Shown: piece after piece, positions 15,938 to 25,255 of the stretch | Layout: each line of letters starts with the position of its first letter | Numbering within the stretch: the first letter of the stretch is position 1 | From: Actinosynnema sp. ALI-1.44 | GTDB taxonomy: Bacteria; Actinomycetota; Actinomycetes; Mycobacteriales; Pseudonocardiaceae | Direction of reading: 5' to 3' | DNA: 64,000 bases | NCBI RefSeq assembly: GCF_001984155.1 | Contig: NZ_MTQO01000038.1 | Location: 1 to 64,000, forward strand | Notes under the pieces: generated by a model | Told to the model about the DNA's origin: nothing | Databases searched by the model: none | Seen by the model: the letters and a program-made list of their open reading frames with translations, nothing else | Program-made: the position numbers and the translations under genes

Positions 15938-18900
15938 ATGGGGTGGAACAACCCGCCGGTCCGCTGGACGGAACTGGAACGAGCCTTGTCCGGCAAGCCT
16001 TTCCAGAACGGCGACGGCGGTGACAGTCCAGCGTGGACCCATCACCGCGAACCGTACACCCGGCCACCGGGCATCGGCCTGCCCGGTGCGACCGACCACC
16101 CCGGCGAGGAACGGGTGCCGTACGCCGAACTGCACTGCCACTCCAACTTCAGCTTCCTCGACGGCGCCAGCCACCCGGAGGAGCTGGTGGAGGCGGCGGC
16201 GCTGCGGGGCCTCGACGCGATCGCGATCACCGACCACGACGGCATGTACGGCGTGGTCCGGTTCGCCGAGGCGGCAAAGGAACTCGGTGTGCGCACGGTG
16301 TTCGGCACCGAGCTGAGCATCGGCTTGCCCGCGCCGCAGACCGGCGTGCCCGACCCGGTCGGCGAGCACCTGTTGCTGCTGGCCCGCGGGCTGGACGGGT
16401 ACACCCGGCTGTGCCGGGCGATCAGCGCAGGGCAGCTCGCCGGTGCCGAGAAGGGCCGTCCGGTGTACGACCTCGCGCAGGTGGTCGACGTGACCAAAGG
16501 TCATTGTGTCGCACTCACCGGCTGCCGCAAGGGTCCTGTGCGCCGCGCGCTGGACGCCGGTGGACCGTCGGCGGCGGCCGAACGGCTCGGTCAACTCGTC
16601 GACATGTTCGGCAAGGACAGCGTCGTCGTCGAACTGACCGACCACGGCATGCCGGGGGACAGCTTCCGCAACGACGTGCTGTCCGGGATGGCGGCCGAGT
16701 TCGGGCTGCCGACGATCGCGACCAACGCGGTGCACTACGCGCAGCCCGACCGTGCCCGTCTGGCGGCTGCCATGGCCGCCGTGCGGTCGCGCAAAAGCCT
16801 GGACGAGATGGCCGGTTGGCTACCGCCCGCGACCGCGTACCTGCGGTCAGGGGCCGAGATGCTCGAACGGTTCGAGCCGCGTTACCCCGGCGCCGTGCAG
16901 CGGGCCGCGGTGCTCGGCGTCGAGCTCTCGTTCGATCTGCGTCTGGTGGCGCCGAAACTGCCGCCGTTCGACGTACCGCCGGGGCACACGGAGGACTCGT
17001 ACCTGCGGTACCTGACGTACAAGGGCGCGGCAGGCCGCTACGGCCCGCCGGACGGCAACGCCAGGGCGTACGAGCAGATCGAGCACGAGCTGCGTGTGAT
17101 CGAGGAACTCGGGTTCCCCGGTTACTTCCTGGTGGTGTGGGACATCGCCCGGTTCTGCCGGGAGAACGACATCCTGTGCCAGGGCCGTGGTTCCGCCGCG
17201 AACTCGGCGGTCTGCTACGCGCTCGGCATCACCGGAGTCGACGCGGTCGCGCACGACCTGCTGTTCGAACGTTTCCTCGCGCCTGCCCGTGACGGTCCAC
17301 CGGACATCGACCTCGACATCGAGTCCGACCGCCGCGAGGAGGCGATCCAGTACGTCTACCAGAAGCACGACCGCTGGTGTGCGGCGCAGGTCGCGAACGT
17401 GATCACGTACCGCGCCAAGTCGTCGGTCCGGGACATGGCGCGTGCGCTCGGGTACTCGCCCGGCCAACAGGACGCGTGGAGCAAACAGATCGACCGCTGG
17501 GGCCCGGTCCGCGACACGGTCGGCGAGAACGACCACGACATCCCCGGTGTCGTGCTCGACCTGGCCGGTCAGATCGAGGGGTTCCCGAGGCACCTCGGCA
17601 TCCACTCCGGTGGCATGGTGATCTGCGACCGGCCGGTCGGCGAGGTGTGCCCGATCGAGTGGGCGCGGATGGCCGACCGCTCGATCCTGCAGTGGGACAA
17701 GGACGACTGCGCCGCGATCGGGCTGGTCAAGTTCGACCTGCTCGGCCTCGGCATGCTCTCCGCGCTGCACTACGCGATCGACCTGGTGCGCGAGCACGAG
17801 GACATCGACGTGGACATCGCCAACCTCGACCTGAACGACCGGAACATCTACGACATGTTGTGCGAAGCCGACTCCATCGGCGTCTTCCAGGTGGAGAGCC
17901 GCGCGCAGATGGCCACGCTGCCCCGGCTGAGGCCGGAGAAGTTCTACGACCTCGTGGTGGAGGTGGCACTGATCCGGCCCGGTCCGATCCAGGGCGGGTC
18001 GGTCCACCCGTACATCCGCAGGAAGAACAAGAAGGAGGACGTCACCTACGACCACCCGCTGCTGGAACGCGCGCTGGAGAAAACCCTTGGTGTGCCGTTG
18101 TTCCAGGAGCAGCTGATGCAGATAGCCGTGGACGTCGGCGGTTTCGACGCGGCCGAGGCGGACGAGCTGCGCAGGGCGATGGGCGCGAAGAGGTCGACCC
18201 GCCGGATGGAACGCCTGCGTGAGCGGTTCCACGAAGGCGCTGCGGCCAAAGGGATCACCGGTGAGCTGGCCGAGCGGATCTACTCGAAACTGCTGGCGTT
18301 CGCCAACTTCGGTTTTCCCGAGAGCCACGCGTTGAGCTTCGCGCACCTGGTTTTCGCCAGCTCCTACTTCAAGTACTACCACCCCGCCGCGTTCTGCGCC
18401 GCGTTGTTGCGCGCCCAGCCAATGGGTTTCTACTCGCCGCAGTCCCTGGTCGCCGACGCGCGCAGACACGGCGTAGAGGTGCGCGGGCCGGACATCAACG
18501 CCAGCCTCCCGCACGCGACGCTGGAGCGCACCGACGCGAAACCCGCTGTCCGGCTGGGAATCGGCGCGATCCGTACGATCGGCCAGAAGCCCGCGGCCGC
18601 GATCGTCGCCGAACGGCAGGCGAACGGCCCCTTCAAGAGCATGACCGACCTGGCCCGGCGGGTTCAGCTGACCACCGCACAGGTCGAGGCGCTGTCCACG
18701 GCGGGTGCCTTCGGCTGCTTCGGGGTCAGCAGGCGAGCGGCGCTGTGGTCGGCCGGTGCCGTGGCGGGCGACCGGCCGGACCGGTTGCCGGGAACGACGG
18801 CGAGCGCCGCCGCGCCGACCCTGCCGGGGATGGACGCGGTCGAGCTCGCGGTGGCCGACGTATGGGCGAACGGCCTGTCACCGGACAGCTTCCCGACCCA

Positions 18901-19243
18901 GTTCGTCCGCGACCACCTCACCGGGCTCGGCGCGTTGCCTGTGGCAGAGCTCTCGGCTGTGAAGTCGGGAACCCGGATCCTCATCGGCGGCGCCGTCACC
19001 CATCGCCAGCGGCCGGCGACCGCGGGCGGGGTGACGTTCCTGAACATCGAGGACGAGACCGGAATGGTGAACGTGGTGTGCTCACCAGGTTTGTGGGCAC
19101 GCTACCGCCGGGTCGCCCGAGGCAGCGCGGCCATGCTGGTGCGTGGAATCGTCGAGAACGCCGAAGGTGTGATCAGCCTGCAGGCCGATCGCTTGCAGAA
19201 CCTGGACTTGCGCATCCCGTCGAAGTCCCGCGACTTCCGGTGA
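15938..19243 (+). CDS. dnaE2: Error-prone DNA polymerase III alpha subunit DnaE2
   Basis: A 1101-aa C-family polymerase of the DnaE2 type, shorter than replicative DnaE1. It begins with the typical MGWNNPPVRWTELERAL leader. A PHP domain follows (ELHCHSNFSFLDGAS), then the polymerase core with catalytic acidics in PPDIDLDIESDRR and the GRGSAANS and HLGIHSGGM motifs. After these come a helix-hairpin-helix region and an OB fold near the C terminus. It performs damage-tolerant, mutagenic synthesis with ImuA/ImuB. GTGGAG precedes the ATG. No LexA box is visible in the 108 bp immediately upstream; the nearest is at 14980. Confidence 0.95.
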   Translation: MGWNNPPVRWTELERALSGKPFQNGDGGDSPAWTHHREPYTRPPGIGLPGATDHPGEERVPYAELHCHSNFSFLDGASHPEELVEAAALRGLDAIAITDHDGMYGVVRFAEAAKELGVRTVFGTELSIGLPAPQTGVPDPVGEHLLLLARGLDGYTRLCRAISAGQLAGAEKGRPVYDLAQVVDVTKGHCVALTGCRKGPVRRALDAGGPSAAAERLGQLVDMFGKDSVVVELTDHGMPGDSFRNDVLSGMAAEFGLPTIATNAVHYAQPDRARLAAAMAAVRSRKSLDEMAGWLPPATAYLRSGAEMLERFEPRYPGAVQRAAVLGVELSFDLRLVAPKLPPFDVPPGHTEDSYLRYLTYKGAAGRYGPPDGNARAYEQIEHELRVIEELGFPGYFLVVWDIARFCRENDILCQGRGSAANSAVCYALGITGVDAVAHDLLFERFLAPARDGPPDIDLDIESDRREEAIQYVYQKHDRWCAAQVANVITYRAKSSVRDMARALGYSPGQQDAWSKQIDRWGPVRDTVGENDHDIPGVVLDLAGQIEGFPRHLGIHSGGMVICDRPVGEVCPIEWARMADRSILQWDKDDCAAIGLVKFDLLGLGMLSALHYAIDLVREHEDIDVDIANLDLNDRNIYDMLCEADSIGVFQVESRAQMATLPRLRPEKFYDLVVEVALIRPGPIQGGSVHPYIRRKNKKEDVTYDHPLLERALEKTLGVPLFQEQLMQIAVDVGGFDAAEADELRRAMGAKRSTRRMERLRERFHEGAAAKGITGELAERIYSKLLAFANFGFPESHALSFAHLVFASSYFKYYHPAAFCAALLRAQPMGFYSPQSLVADARRHGVEVRGPDINASLPHATLERTDAKPAVRLGIGAIRTIGQKPAAAIVAERQANGPFKSMTDLARRVQLTTAQVEALSTAGAFGCFGVSRRAALWSAGAVAGDRPDRLPGTTASAAAPTLPGMDAVELAVADVWANGLSPDSFPTQFVRDHLTGLGALPVAELSAVKSGTRILIGGAVTHRQRPATAGGVTFLNIEDETGMVNVVCSPGLWARYRRVARGSAAMLVRGIVENAEGVISLQADRLQNLDLRIPSKSRDFR

Positions 19244-19340
19244 CCCGGATCGAACGGGCCGCCGCAGGCCACCCCGCCGGAGGGGCGAAGTTGCGCACGC
19301 CGGACAGCCAGATCACCGGATAGTCCCTTACGATCCCGGT

Positions 19341-19793
19341 GTGTCCGAGGGCGCGGCCGATTTCGAGATCGGTAAGGACGGCTTGACCGTGATCATCGTG
19401 GGCGTCGACGGCAGCCCACCATCTCTGCACGCCGCCGCGTGGGCCGGTGGTCTCGCCCGCCGGGAACGGGCGCGGCTCGTCCTGGTCTACGTCGAACCGA
19501 TCGCCAGCCCGGCGTACTGGACGGCGATGGGCATGGCCGGTGCCACCGAGGCCGCGTCGGCGTTCGTCGACGAGATCCGCCAGGAGGCCGCGGCGTACCT
19601 CGACCACGCCGGGATCGCGTGGGAGCTCGTGCACCACCGGGGTGATCCGGCGCACGGCCTGGAAGCCATCGCCGAGGAGCGGCGTGCCGACTGCATCGTG
19701 GTCGGCCGGTCGCGGCACGGCGGCGGCCTGGTCGGCTCCGTGCCGAAGATGCTCGTCAAGGGCGCGAAACGACCGGTCGTGGTCGTCCCCTGA
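19341..19793 (+). CDS. Universal stress protein (UspA family)
   Basis: A 150-aa single-domain Usp. It starts with beta strand TVIIVGVDGSPPS and ends with the ATP-binding pattern G-x2-G-x9-G-S in VVGRSRHGGGLVGSV, followed by KGAKRPVVVVP. It should be an ATP-binding cytosolic protein. The GTG start has no clear ribosome site. It converges on the TNT-domain gene with a long palindrome between them. Confidence 0.92.
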   Translation: MSEGAADFEIGKDGLTVIIVGVDGSPPSLHAAAWAGGLARRERARLVLVYVEPIASPAYWTAMGMAGATEAASAFVDEIRQEAAAYLDHAGIAWELVHHRGDPAHGLEAIAEERRADCIVVGRSRHGGGLVGSVPKMLVKGAKRPVVVVP

Positions 19794-19821
19794 GCCTCGA
19801 CCCGTGCAACCCTCGACCCGT

Positions 19822-19874
19822 GCAACCAATGTGGCCTTCGTTGCGTTTCGCGCAACGAAGGCCACATTGGTTGC
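19822..19874. repeat. Long palindromic repeat (copy 1), likely bidirectional terminator
   Basis: Perfect 24-bp arms (19822-19845 and 19851-19874; outer sequence GCAACCAATGTGGCC) with loop TTTCG. It lies between two convergent genes (19793 and 19889). The same element recurs at 53411-53467 with only Y/R changes that preserve pairing. A tandem duplication of CCTCGACCCGTGCAAC precedes it (19795-19826). Confidence 0.9.
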
Positions 19875-19888
19875 CAACAACAGCGGTG

Positions 19889-21736
19889 TCAGGCGAGCGG
19901 TGGGCGTTCCCTGCCGGGGACCTCGACGAGGTAGCCGTCCTCGATCAGGTCCTCGACCGCGTGCGGCAGCAGGAACGCCGTGCCGCCACCCGGCTGCTCG
20001 AACCACGGGATGGCCACCCCGGTCAGCGCCTCGAACGGCTGCTGCACGCGGTAGACGCGGTAGTCCCGGTTCACCCAGTCCGGTACGAGCGACCGCAGCG
20101 GGAACGGCGTGCCGACGGCGTACGTCAGGTTGCCGTCGCCCTCGCCGAACCGGTCGATCTCGGTGCCGGGGTGCAGCTCGATCATCCGCTTGCCGCGGAA
20201 CAGCGTCAGCGGTGGTTCGCCGTACAGCGGCTGGATCGGCCAGTCCTGCGCGCGGGGCTCGGATGCCGCGCTGCCAGCCGTGTTGACCCCACCGCCACCA
20301 CCGTTGTTCCGGTTCGGTGCGGGCAGCAACGCCGTCGAGTTGCCGACCTCCGGCGCGGGTGCGCTGGGCACGGACACAGGCTCACGTGCGTCCGTGTCCT
20401 CCAAGTCGGACAGCGGTGGCAACGACAGGAGCGTCCGGTCCAGGTCGTCGTTCTCCAGCACGGGAGGCGCTGGTGACGGCGGAGGCGGTTGTGGGGGCGG
20501 CGCCGTGGCGACCGGCGGCGGTTCCGGCAGCGCGGGCCGTGGCCCGTCCAGCAACACCTTGCCGAGCAGGAACGCTGTGGCGTCCGCCACGTCGTCGAAG
20601 TCCGACGGCGCGACGTACTGGTCCCGTTCGAACCAGCCGACCCGCCAGCCCTCGTCCACCCGCTCCAGCGTCCAGGTCCGCTCGACCGGCGGGCCGATCC
20701 GGTACGCCGACTCCGGTACACCCAGATCCGCGAACTTGGCCCTGACCTGGGTCAGCGCGGGTCCCGGCTGAGGTGGCGCGGGCACCGCGGGAACAGGCGG
20801 CGGCGCGGGCGCGGCCGCGGGCATCGGCGGCGGGGGTGGCGGTGCCACCGGACGTCCCGGAGGCGGTGGCGGGGCACCCCGGTTGACGAACGCGGCCGCT
20901 TCCGCGACCGTCGGCTCGTCCACCACCGGCAGCTCGAAACCCTGCCTGCGGATGTGCGCGACCAGGTCCGGCTCGGGGCTCACGCCGTAGGTGCGCAAGT
21001 AGTAGTTCACCGACGCGGGCCAGATCCACGTGCCGTCCGTGTGGAACGCGATCGGCACCGAGTTGCGGCCCTCGGGGTCGAGCCGGTCGACGTCGTAGCC
21101 GCGGCCCGGCATCGCGAACTCGGCCTCTTCCAGGTAGGCCAGCATCGCTTCGGTGTCCAGCTCGTCGACCGGTGGGCGGTTGACGATCGGACGGCCCTGC
21201 GGGCCCATCCCGTCGAAGGTCCTCGCCACCCGGAACCGCGGCCGTTCGAAACCACCCGGAGGGGTGGGCGGCTGCGGCGCCATCGGCGGCGGTGGGGGCG
21301 GAGGCGGCGCGGCGAGACGCCTGGCCAGCCACTCCGGGATGTTCTCGTCCTCACGGGGGAACATCTGCAGCTCATCGGGGTACGCCGGGGGCGGCGGCGG
21401 GTTGTCCCACTGCGGCTCGTCGCGGTCGTACTCGAGGTTGTAGCTCGACGGTCGGTCCAGCTGGTAGCGCGCGTTGAACCAGGTCCCGCGGCCGTCGCGG
21501 TACATGCCCGCGCGCAGCCGCGCGAACAACGCCGCCATGTCCGGCGACACCGTCCACGCCCTCGGGTCCTCGTTCTCGCAAGTCAGCTCGGCCGTCATCT
21601 CGTTGTAGCGGCCGACCGCCCGGTAGTGCACGACGACCTGCTGCCATTCGGGCGGCGCCGCCCGCAGCAATGCCAAGCCGATCTGCTTGACCAGGGTGTC
21701 CTGCTCGGTCGGATCCAGCTGGGTCGGTTGCGTCAC
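19889..21736 (-). CDS. TNT-domain (tuberculosis necrotizing toxin fold) protein
   Basis: A 615-aa multidomain protein. Residues ~1-110 are an alpha/beta domain (WQQVVVHYRAVGRYNEMTAEL). Residues ~170-300 are a second domain with FHTDGTWIWPASVNYYL. Proline-rich linkers separate these from a third domain at ~345-420. The C-terminal ~110 residues form a TNT domain: IDRFGEGDGNLTYAVGTPFPLRSL, then GVAIPWFEQPGGGTAF. TNT domains cleave NAD+. The position after GGGT, where active relatives appear to carry Gln, is Ala here, so activity is doubtful. GTG 21736 has GGGAGG 8 nt upstream. No signal peptide, and no immunity gene was identified next to it. Confidence 0.75.
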   Translation of the reverse strand: MTQPTQLDPTEQDTLVKQIGLALLRAAPPEWQQVVVHYRAVGRYNEMTAELTCENEDPRAWTVSPDMAALFARLRAGMYRDGRGTWFNARYQLDRPSSYNLEYDRDEPQWDNPPPPPAYPDELQMFPREDENIPEWLARRLAAPPPPPPPPMAPQPPTPPGGFERPRFRVARTFDGMGPQGRPIVNRPPVDELDTEAMLAYLEEAEFAMPGRGYDVDRLDPEGRNSVPIAFHTDGTWIWPASVNYYLRTYGVSPEPDLVAHIRRQGFELPVVDEPTVAEAAAFVNRGAPPPPPGRPVAPPPPPPMPAAAPAPPPVPAVPAPPQPGPALTQVRAKFADLGVPESAYRIGPPVERTWTLERVDEGWRVGWFERDQYVAPSDFDDVADATAFLLGKVLLDGPRPALPEPPPVATAPPPQPPPPSPAPPVLENDDLDRTLLSLPPLSDLEDTDAREPVSVPSAPAPEVGNSTALLPAPNRNNGGGGGVNTAGSAASEPRAQDWPIQPLYGEPPLTLFRGKRMIELHPGTEIDRFGEGDGNLTYAVGTPFPLRSLVPDWVNRDYRVYRVQQPFEALTGVAIPWFEQPGGGTAFLLPHAVEDLIEDGYLVEVPGRERPPLA

Positions 21737-21863
21737 GTCGCCATCCTCCCTTTTGCGACCACGTTCGGCACACGCGGCATTCGCCATGTACCCAACCCGG
21801 CCCCGTGACCACCTTGAGAGTAATCGGTCGTGGATTGTCGGTGCCCCCTGAGACAGTGGTCGG

Positions 21864-23087
21864 GTGCTGCAGCCGTACCGCGACCTCGCCGCCGTCCCCA
21901 AAGTGCCCAGCTTGCTGGTCTGGGCGTCGATCGGCAGGTTGCACATGACGGGCACGCCGCTGGCGATGTCGTTCCTGATCGCCGGGTGGACGGGGTCGTA
22001 CGCGATCGCGGGTGTGATCGGTGCCGCACTGCTGACGGGCAACGGGGTGGCCGGTCCGGTCCGCGGCCGCGCGGCGGACCGCCGGGGTCCAGTCGGACTG
22101 CTGCTGATCACGGGTGTCAGTTACGGCGTCGGACTGATGCTGCTGGCGCTCGTCCCGCTCTGGTTACCCGGCTCGGCCTGGCCGCTGATGGCGGTGGCCG
22201 CGTTCGTCGTCGGCCTGTTCAACCCGCCGGTCGTCCCGGTCAGCCGAGCGGTCTGGCCCCGGATGCTCTCCGGCGCGGCGCTGCAGTCGGTGTACACCGT
22301 CGACGCGACGCTGACCGAGCTGATGTTCGTCGTCGGCCCGTTGCTGGCTGCCGCGTTGGTCGCCGCGGTCAACCCGGAAGTGTCGTTGGTCATCTCCGGT
22401 GCGCTGGCCCTGCTCGGTGCTGCGGCGTTCGCCCGCGCGTTGTCCAGGGCGGGGCAGACGAAGCCCGTCGGCACCAGTGACCAGGCCAAGTCGCGGAAGG
22501 TCGGGTTGTTCGGCGTGCCTGGTGTCGTCGCGTCGCTGGCGCTGTCGTTCTTCCTGGTCGCCGCCCTGCTGATGGTCGACATGACGATCGTGGCGTGGGC
22601 GCGCAACGTCGACATCCCGATCCTGGCCGGTGTGCTCGGCGCGGTCTGGGCGATCGGGTCCGGGATCGGCGGTCTGATCGCGGGCGGGCTGACCGGCAGG
22701 CCCCGGCTGACCAGGCGGGTGATGCTCAACCTGGTGGGCGTGGCCGCGCTGGTGCCCGTCCTACCCCCGGTGTTCGACCCGGCCTCGCCCTGGCTGATCG
22801 GGCTGGTGCTGCTGCTCGGCGGTGCCGCGATCGCGCCCGCCGCGGCGGCGTCGAACGCCATCCTCGGCGAACTGGCCCCGTCCGAACGCCGGACCGAGGC
22901 GTACGGCTGGCTGTCGTCCGCGTCCACCGCGGGCTTCGCCATCGCGCTGCCCACCTCCGGTCTGTTGCTCGACCACGGCGGCCCGGCGTTCGCGGCGGCC
23001 GGCGCGGTCGTCTTCGTCGCGCTGGGTGCCGTACTGGCCATGCGCATCCCGGCTCCCGCACCCGTGGCGGAGCCCGTCGCCTCATGA
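21864..23087 (+). CDS. MFS transporter
   Basis: A 407-aa major facilitator with about 12 hydrophobic helices and the loop RGRAADRRGP after helix 2. It resembles actinobacterial drug/metabolite efflux-type MFS proteins; the substrate cannot be inferred. The GTG start lacks an obvious ribosome site. Its stop overlaps the following transporter gene (ATGA), and a chain of 4-bp overlaps continues through folD and DUF3017. Confidence 0.88.
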   Translation: MLQPYRDLAAVPKVPSLLVWASIGRLHMTGTPLAMSFLIAGWTGSYAIAGVIGAALLTGNGVAGPVRGRAADRRGPVGLLLITGVSYGVGLMLLALVPLWLPGSAWPLMAVAAFVVGLFNPPVVPVSRAVWPRMLSGAALQSVYTVDATLTELMFVVGPLLAAALVAAVNPEVSLVISGALALLGAAAFARALSRAGQTKPVGTSDQAKSRKVGLFGVPGVVASLALSFFLVAALLMVDMTIVAWARNVDIPILAGVLGAVWAIGSGIGGLIAGGLTGRPRLTRRVMLNLVGVAALVPVLPPVFDPASPWLIGLVLLLGGAAIAPAAAASNAILGELAPSERRTEAYGWLSSASTAGFAIALPTSGLLLDHGGPAFAAAGAVVFVALGAVLAMRIPAPAPVAEPVAS

Positions 23088-24025
23088 AGCGATGGCCCTA
23101 CGGTCTGGTGGCGGTCATTGCTGGGGTTTTGCTCGCGTCCCAGGGTCGGATCAACGGCCAGCTGGGCGCCCGGTTGCACGATGGGGTCATCGGCGGCCTG
23201 ATCTCCACAGCCTTCGGTTTTGTCGCACTTGTCACTTCGGTGGTGTGCGCGCCCGCAGGCCGTCGCAGCGCGGGCCGGGTGGCCGCGGCGCTGCGCAAGC
23301 GGGATCTGCGGTGGTGGGAGTGCCTCGGCGGGTGTGTCGGGGCGTACTTCATCGTCACCCAGGGCCTGACGATCACCGCGCTCGGCGTGGCCGTGTTCAC
23401 GGTCGCGACGATCAGCGGGCAGCTGGTGAGCGGGCTGTTCGTCGACCGCGCCGGGCTCGGCCCCGGCGGTCCGCAGCCGATCACGAGGTGGCGGGTGCTC
23501 GGCGCGGCACTGGCCGTCGGCGCGGTCACCCTCGCCGTCCAGGAGCAGTTCGTCCGGCCGCAGAGCGTGGCGCTGTTCGTGCTGCCCGCGATCGCCGGGT
23601 TCGGGATGGCCTGGCAGAGCGCGGTCAACGGCCAGGTCAAGGACGCAGCGGGCAACCCGGTGGTCGCCGCGACGGTCAACTTCGCCGCCGCGTCGACCAC
23701 GCTGCTGATCTTCGCCGTCGGCGACGTGATCCTGCGCGGCTGGCCGGTCGAGTTCCCCGGTGAATGGTGGCTTTACGCCGGCGGTGCGTTCGGGATCGTC
23801 GTGGTCGGGATCTCGGCGGCCGCCGTGCGTGCAGTCGGCGTGCTGGTGCTCAGCCTCTGCCTGGTCTCCGGGCAACTGCTCGGCGCGCTGGTGCTGGACA
23901 TCCTCGTACCCGCCCGCGGTGCGCAGCTGTCGTTCACGGAGGTGCTCGGCGTCGTCATCACGCTGTTCGCCGCGGTTGTGGCCGCGCTACCACTCAGGAC
24001 GGTCTCTGAGAGGATGACCACGTGA
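23084..24025 (+). CDS. DMT superfamily (DUF606/EamA-like) transporter
   Basis: A 313-aa protein with ten hydrophobic helices arranged as two five-helix halves. It opens with GRINGQLG, typical of the DMT/DUF606 group, and repeats a related segment ([14 protein letters not shown]) in the second half. It starts by ATGA overlap with the MFS gene and ends by GTGA overlap with folD, so it is co-transcribed with both. Substrate unknown. Confidence 0.85.
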   Translation: MKRWPYGLVAVIAGVLLASQGRINGQLGARLHDGVIGGLISTAFGFVALVTSVVCAPAGRRSAGRVAAALRKRDLRWWECLGGCVGAYFIVTQGLTITALGVAVFTVATISGQLVSGLFVDRAGLGPGGPQPITRWRVLGAALAVGAVTLAVQEQFVRPQSVALFVLPAIAGFGMAWQSAVNGQVKDAAGNPVVAATVNFAAASTTLLIFAVGDVILRGWPVEFPGEWWLYAGGAFGIVVVGISAAAVRAVGVLVLSLCLVSGQLLGALVLDILVPARGAQLSFTEVLGVVITLFAAVVAALPLRTVSERMTT

Positions 24026-24870
24026 GCGCGACGATCCTGGATGGCAAGGCAACCCGAGACGCGATCTACGAGGACCTCAAGGTGCGAGTGGCCGCACTGC
24101 GGGCCAAGGGCATCGCGCCCGGCCTGGGCACGGTCCTGATCGGTGACGACCCCGGCTCGGCGCTGTACGTGCGCGGCAAGCACTCGGACTGCGCCAAGGT
24201 CGGGATCACCTCGATCCGCAAGGACCTCCCCGCGGACATCTCGCAGGAAGACGCCGAGGCCGTGCTGGACGAGCTGAACGCCGACCCGGCGTGCACCGGC
24301 TACATCGTCCAGTTGCCCGTCCCCAAGCACCTGGACACGGGCAGGCTGCTCGAGCGCGTCGACCCGGCCAAGGACGCCGACGGCCTGCACCCGGCCAACC
24401 TCGGCAGGCTCGTGCTGATGGAGCCCGCGCCGCTGCCGTGCACCCCGCGCGGGATCGTCGAGCTGCTCAACCGCTACCAGGTGCCGATCGCGGGCCAGAA
24501 CATCACGGTCGTCGGGCGTGGTGTCACCGTCGGCCGCCCGCTGGGCCTGCTGCTCACCCGTCGTTCGGAGAACGCCACGGTCACGTTGTGCCACACCGGA
24601 ACCAAAGACCTGGCCAGTGAGGTCCGGCGTGCGGACATCGTGGTCGCCGGTGCGGGCGTGCCGCACCTGATCACCCCGGAGATGGTCAAGCCCGGGGCGG
24701 CGGTGCTGGACGTCGGCGTCAGCCGGACCGAGTCCGGAATGGCCGGTGACGTCCACCCCGACGTGCGCGAGGTCGCGGGTTTCCTGTCGCCCAACCCCGG
24801 CGGGATCGGCCCGATGACCAGGGCGATGCTGCTGACGAACGTGGTCGAGGCCGCCGAGGCGCAGGCGTGA
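24022..24870 (+). CDS. folD: Methylenetetrahydrofolate dehydrogenase / methenyl-THF cyclohydrolase
   Basis: A 282-aa FolD interconverting 5,10-methylene-THF and 10-formyl-THF with NADP+. Signature motifs are [14 protein letters not shown] with the catalytic Tyr and Lys, [28 protein letters not shown] (NADP site) and [14 protein letters not shown]. Length is normal. GTGA overlaps at both ends place it in a five-gene overlap chain; it feeds formyl-THF to the PurN/PurH reactions. Confidence 0.97.
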   Translation: MSATILDGKATRDAIYEDLKVRVAALRAKGIAPGLGTVLIGDDPGSALYVRGKHSDCAKVGITSIRKDLPADISQEDAEAVLDELNADPACTGYIVQLPVPKHLDTGRLLERVDPAKDADGLHPANLGRLVLMEPAPLPCTPRGIVELLNRYQVPIAGQNITVVGRGVTVGRPLGLLLTRRSENATVTLCHTGTKDLASEVRRADIVVAGAGVPHLITPEMVKPGAAVLDVGVSRTESGMAGDVHPDVREVAGFLSPNPGGIGPMTRAMLLTNVVEAAEAQA

Positions 24871-25157
24871 CCGTCGTGTCGCCGAAGTCCAAGCTCCGCG
24901 ACCAGTGGCCGTTCGCGGTCGTCCTGTCCATCGTCGTGATCGGCCTGGTGCTGGTCCTGCTGTACCACTGGCGCAAGGGCACCTCGCTGGTCGGCGGTGC
25001 CCTGCTCGTCGCCGCCGCGCTTCGGCTGCTGCTGCCGGACAGCAAGGCCGGTCTGCTGGCGGTGCGCAAACGACGCGTGGACATCCTGCTCTACGGCGGG
25101 ATCGGCCTGATGATCCTGTACATCTCGGCGTCGATCATCGGCGGTCCGCTCAACTGA
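24867..25157 (+). CDS. DUF3017 membrane protein
   Basis: A 96-aa protein with three hydrophobic helices (about residues 14-33, 40-58 and 72-90) and a basic loop. DUF3017 proteins follow folD throughout actinobacteria (Rv3355c beside Rv3356c), which matches the GTGA overlap here. Function unknown. Confidence 0.88.
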   Translation: MTVVSPKSKLRDQWPFAVVLSIVVIGLVLVLLYHWRKGTSLVGGALLVAAALRLLLPDSKAGLLAVRKRRVDILLYGGIGLMILYISASIIGGPLN

Positions 25158-25255
25158 GCGGCTGAACGGCCGATCGGCCGTCTCGGCCAGGTGGCCGATC
25201 AGGCCGGGCTCTTCGACCGAAGTCACGGCGGCGGGAAATCCATAACGTCGTCACC

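Noticed and set aside
16847-18514. 555-codon minus-strand ORF
   Set aside because: Antisense shadow of dnaE2.
19820-20476. ORFs starting MQPMWPS or MWPS over the palindromic repeat
   Set aside because: The same peptide start occurs at 53411 only because the palindrome is repeated; the rest is antisense to the TNT gene.
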